Positions 51,501 to 51,901 of a DNA stretch of 51,901 nucleotides are shown here, one piece after another. Each line of letters opens with the position of its first letter. The first letter of the stretch is position 1. A program made the translations under genes and the position numbers. Origin of the DNA: RGIG4608 sp964413365 (GTDB lineage: Bacteria > Bacillota > Clostridia > Oscillospirales > CAG-272); NCBI GenBank assembly GCA_964413365.1, contig CAYPRM010000007.1:1-51901 (forward strand), written 5' to 3'. The notes under the pieces are model-generated. The model ran no database searches, was not told the DNA's origin, and saw nothing but the letters and a program-made list of their open reading frames with translations.

Positions 51501-51901
51501 CGGATCCTTTGGTATCAAGGAAGAAGTAAAGAACGTCATTACCCTCGGAATCTTTTGCGGTAAAGAAACCAACGCCGTATTTGTCAGTAATTGTGGTATC
51601 ATTTTCTGCATATGCGGCAAAGAAACCCTTGGTCGCTTTTGTTATTATGTCGGCTTTCTTCGCAACGACGACCTCGCCGCCTACATAATCTTCACCGCTC
51701 TTATTAAACTTAAAGAAATAGTGATAGCCGTAATCCTTGGATTGCGGATCAAGATCGGTAAGTGTTCCGTTCTCCTTAAGAGCGGCGTCTATGACTTCCC
51801 AAACGTTATCGGGAGTGATGTCTTTTCCGTAATATTCCCCCGTACTATCCGCCTTCATAGCGGTGAGGAACTGGTTGAGCTGGGCGGCGACGTTCTCGTC
51901 G
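48529..51901 (-). CDS. Very large surface protein, partial (5' end beyond the window)
   Basis: The frame runs to the right edge without a start, so more than 1120 C-terminal residues are visible; the ATG at 51858 is internal. The protein is rich in Asp, Asn, Thr and Val with many TTTVTV and SYETEVTTT runs typical of surface modules. Around 780-930 the sequence shows repeated short beta strands with Asn ladders (DRQYLTLKNSTLYGN, TISNCYISGARSAL), suggesting a right-handed beta-helix. The C-terminal part is clearly richer in A+T than the rest of the window. The visible C terminus shows no sorting motif or membrane helix. The gene is coupled to the small Ig-like gene. I cannot name a function. 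Confidence 0.7.
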   Translation of the reverse strand, partial: DENVAAQLNQFLTAMKADSTGEYYGKDITPDNVWEVIDAALKENGTLTDLDPQSKDYGYHYFFKFNKSGEDYVGGEVVVAKKADIITKATKGFFAAYAENDTTITDKYGVGFFTAKDSEGNDVLYFFLDTKGSDLATAVNAFQKLNGWSRIDGETSADKLKNVMQAVDGAKNETNGKADYSKQLDNTRFATSEGQLATDENANKNIIFVEENASLGDTVTVVKKDESGTTFTTESKPAIPLAPEDGTTITVPAGTLGSQGALIFEEEKKDSVTVIVKTDSLDNVTKNLEAGFTNSTVKIEVDNDNNSYETEVTTTDTGAETTTTTTVIVKVDAEGNKTSTGYELITGLFPMTKFNIEAIKNENYTDIKSGDAKLVYLSIDKNKIGFDISGVEGKAGNPVSKGKVIWTVVGVKANKDETQITENLSSYANFDDNETGVLTIQQNMLIDEIVIQAEAKLPYEGDHCAKNTYTVYVVRPTNVKGLTLGGQSLDSEYVELGNSYSNDGQEKENSVFELDLTNKNIEYNHPGYGSTYTVSVTQNIVLENDNTDFTYNGYSIKLNHKTVTNDEGVATTIERYEIENAPITVKVGSFFQKTYNVTLYDQCQLAYIKTDSTIRYLGNEGSELNTIKILKRNESVDIPDGAQLYVFSGTGNAPKYPCKSNQFTVVSPTTPGKDENDKKIVYTVSTDKDGNATIIFGEGVTSESIGWKIAWAVKSGDEYEIVSDMWDIKAVPAVNLINESNHSSVIKTDPFTDTGPFHAHSKDNCHIDKGAHETTEKNLVLLDDYYFTDRQYLTLKNSTLYGNLFTLDVTKGRNNATGIIELIGSTLKDTKVIAEEYSKTNDAWYKAGFIGICHVYDNTYSAAAVRVYGSSSTISNCYISGARSALRIEASGTTVKDTVLFGGAYANLNTEGSITINLENVITVNQSKYFVMDEGWVDAKLFGFGIFAANAKNTITLNISGDKKLMQFNFIENEKDVLEHAYSDIKNNIAKSDGLIGDFTYTVDSNNYFSINIMEDKAQSADQGGDNVNITIGNSKNLPDYHSKVSTLKGVNEYLIGISFSKSSITEVTDPNARTPAQLGFYDHYGFDFTIQNFLNEASKYHPKNIGKTSDIWTDSYKLEYKD

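Overview
The window looks like chromosomal DNA from an endospore-forming member of the Clostridia, probably an uncultured gut lineage. The evidence is an spoIIGA-sigE pair, a cortex-type (PdaA-like) deacetylase, a SleC-like cortex-lytic gene set, a large (Alu-containing) SRP RNA directly upstream of dnaX, a flavodiiron O2/NO reductase, and surface lipoproteins of the kind common in gut Firmicutes. The genes are densely packed, have GGAGG-type ribosome binding sites and fall into short operons. I see no tRNA, rRNA operon, CRISPR array, insertion sequence or prophage.

Layout. 1-2.9 kb: end of dnaK, dnaJ and prmA, closed by a terminator. 3.1-5.5 kb: two tandem lipoproteins built from Cys/His repeats, the second ending in a leucine-rich-like cap. 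5.5-9.1 kb (minus): flavodiiron protein, a VanY-type carboxypeptidase and the tRNA methyltransferase MnmM, divergent from an 8-oxoguanine glycosylase overlapped by a DUF5131 gene (9.2-10.8 kb). 10.9-13.5 kb (minus): rplJ-rplL with an L10-leader attenuator, then an aspartokinase divergent from spoIIGA-sigE (13.7-15.4 kb). 15.5-22.2 kb (plus): rpmE, murI, hflX, a YigZ-family gene, dnaG, rpoD and a small membrane protein. 22.3-27.0 kb (minus): a ClpC without its middle domain and a three-gene SleC-like set. 27.1-30.0 kb: SRP RNA, dnaX, ybaB and recR. 30.1-33.3 kb (minus): a two-component system, a membrane protein and a GNAT acetyltransferase. 33.4-34.8 kb: two polysaccharide deacetylases. 35.0-42.2 kb (minus): a 41-residue membrane protein, a ParC-like topoisomerase subunit, sua5, prfA, an M18 aminopeptidase, a lytic transglycosylase and coaE. 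42.5-47.8 kb (plus): murB, whiA and dnaE. 47.9-51.9 kb (minus): a small Ig-like surface protein and a very large surface protein cut by the window edge, in a stretch visibly richer in A+T.

How it fits together. Most genes are housekeeping (chaperones, replication, translation, sigma factors, wall precursors) with sporulation genes interspersed. The sporulation set covers the mother-cell sigma factor and its protease, cortex modification and cortex lysis at germination; aspartokinase feeds the diaminopimelate/dipicolinate branch. The least ordinary items are the tandem Cys/His-repeat lipoproteins, the symmetric bidirectional promoter at 9.17 kb, the spoIIGA promoter with an over-long spacer, the ClpC lacking its M domain, the split SleC, and the composition-shifted giant surface protein.
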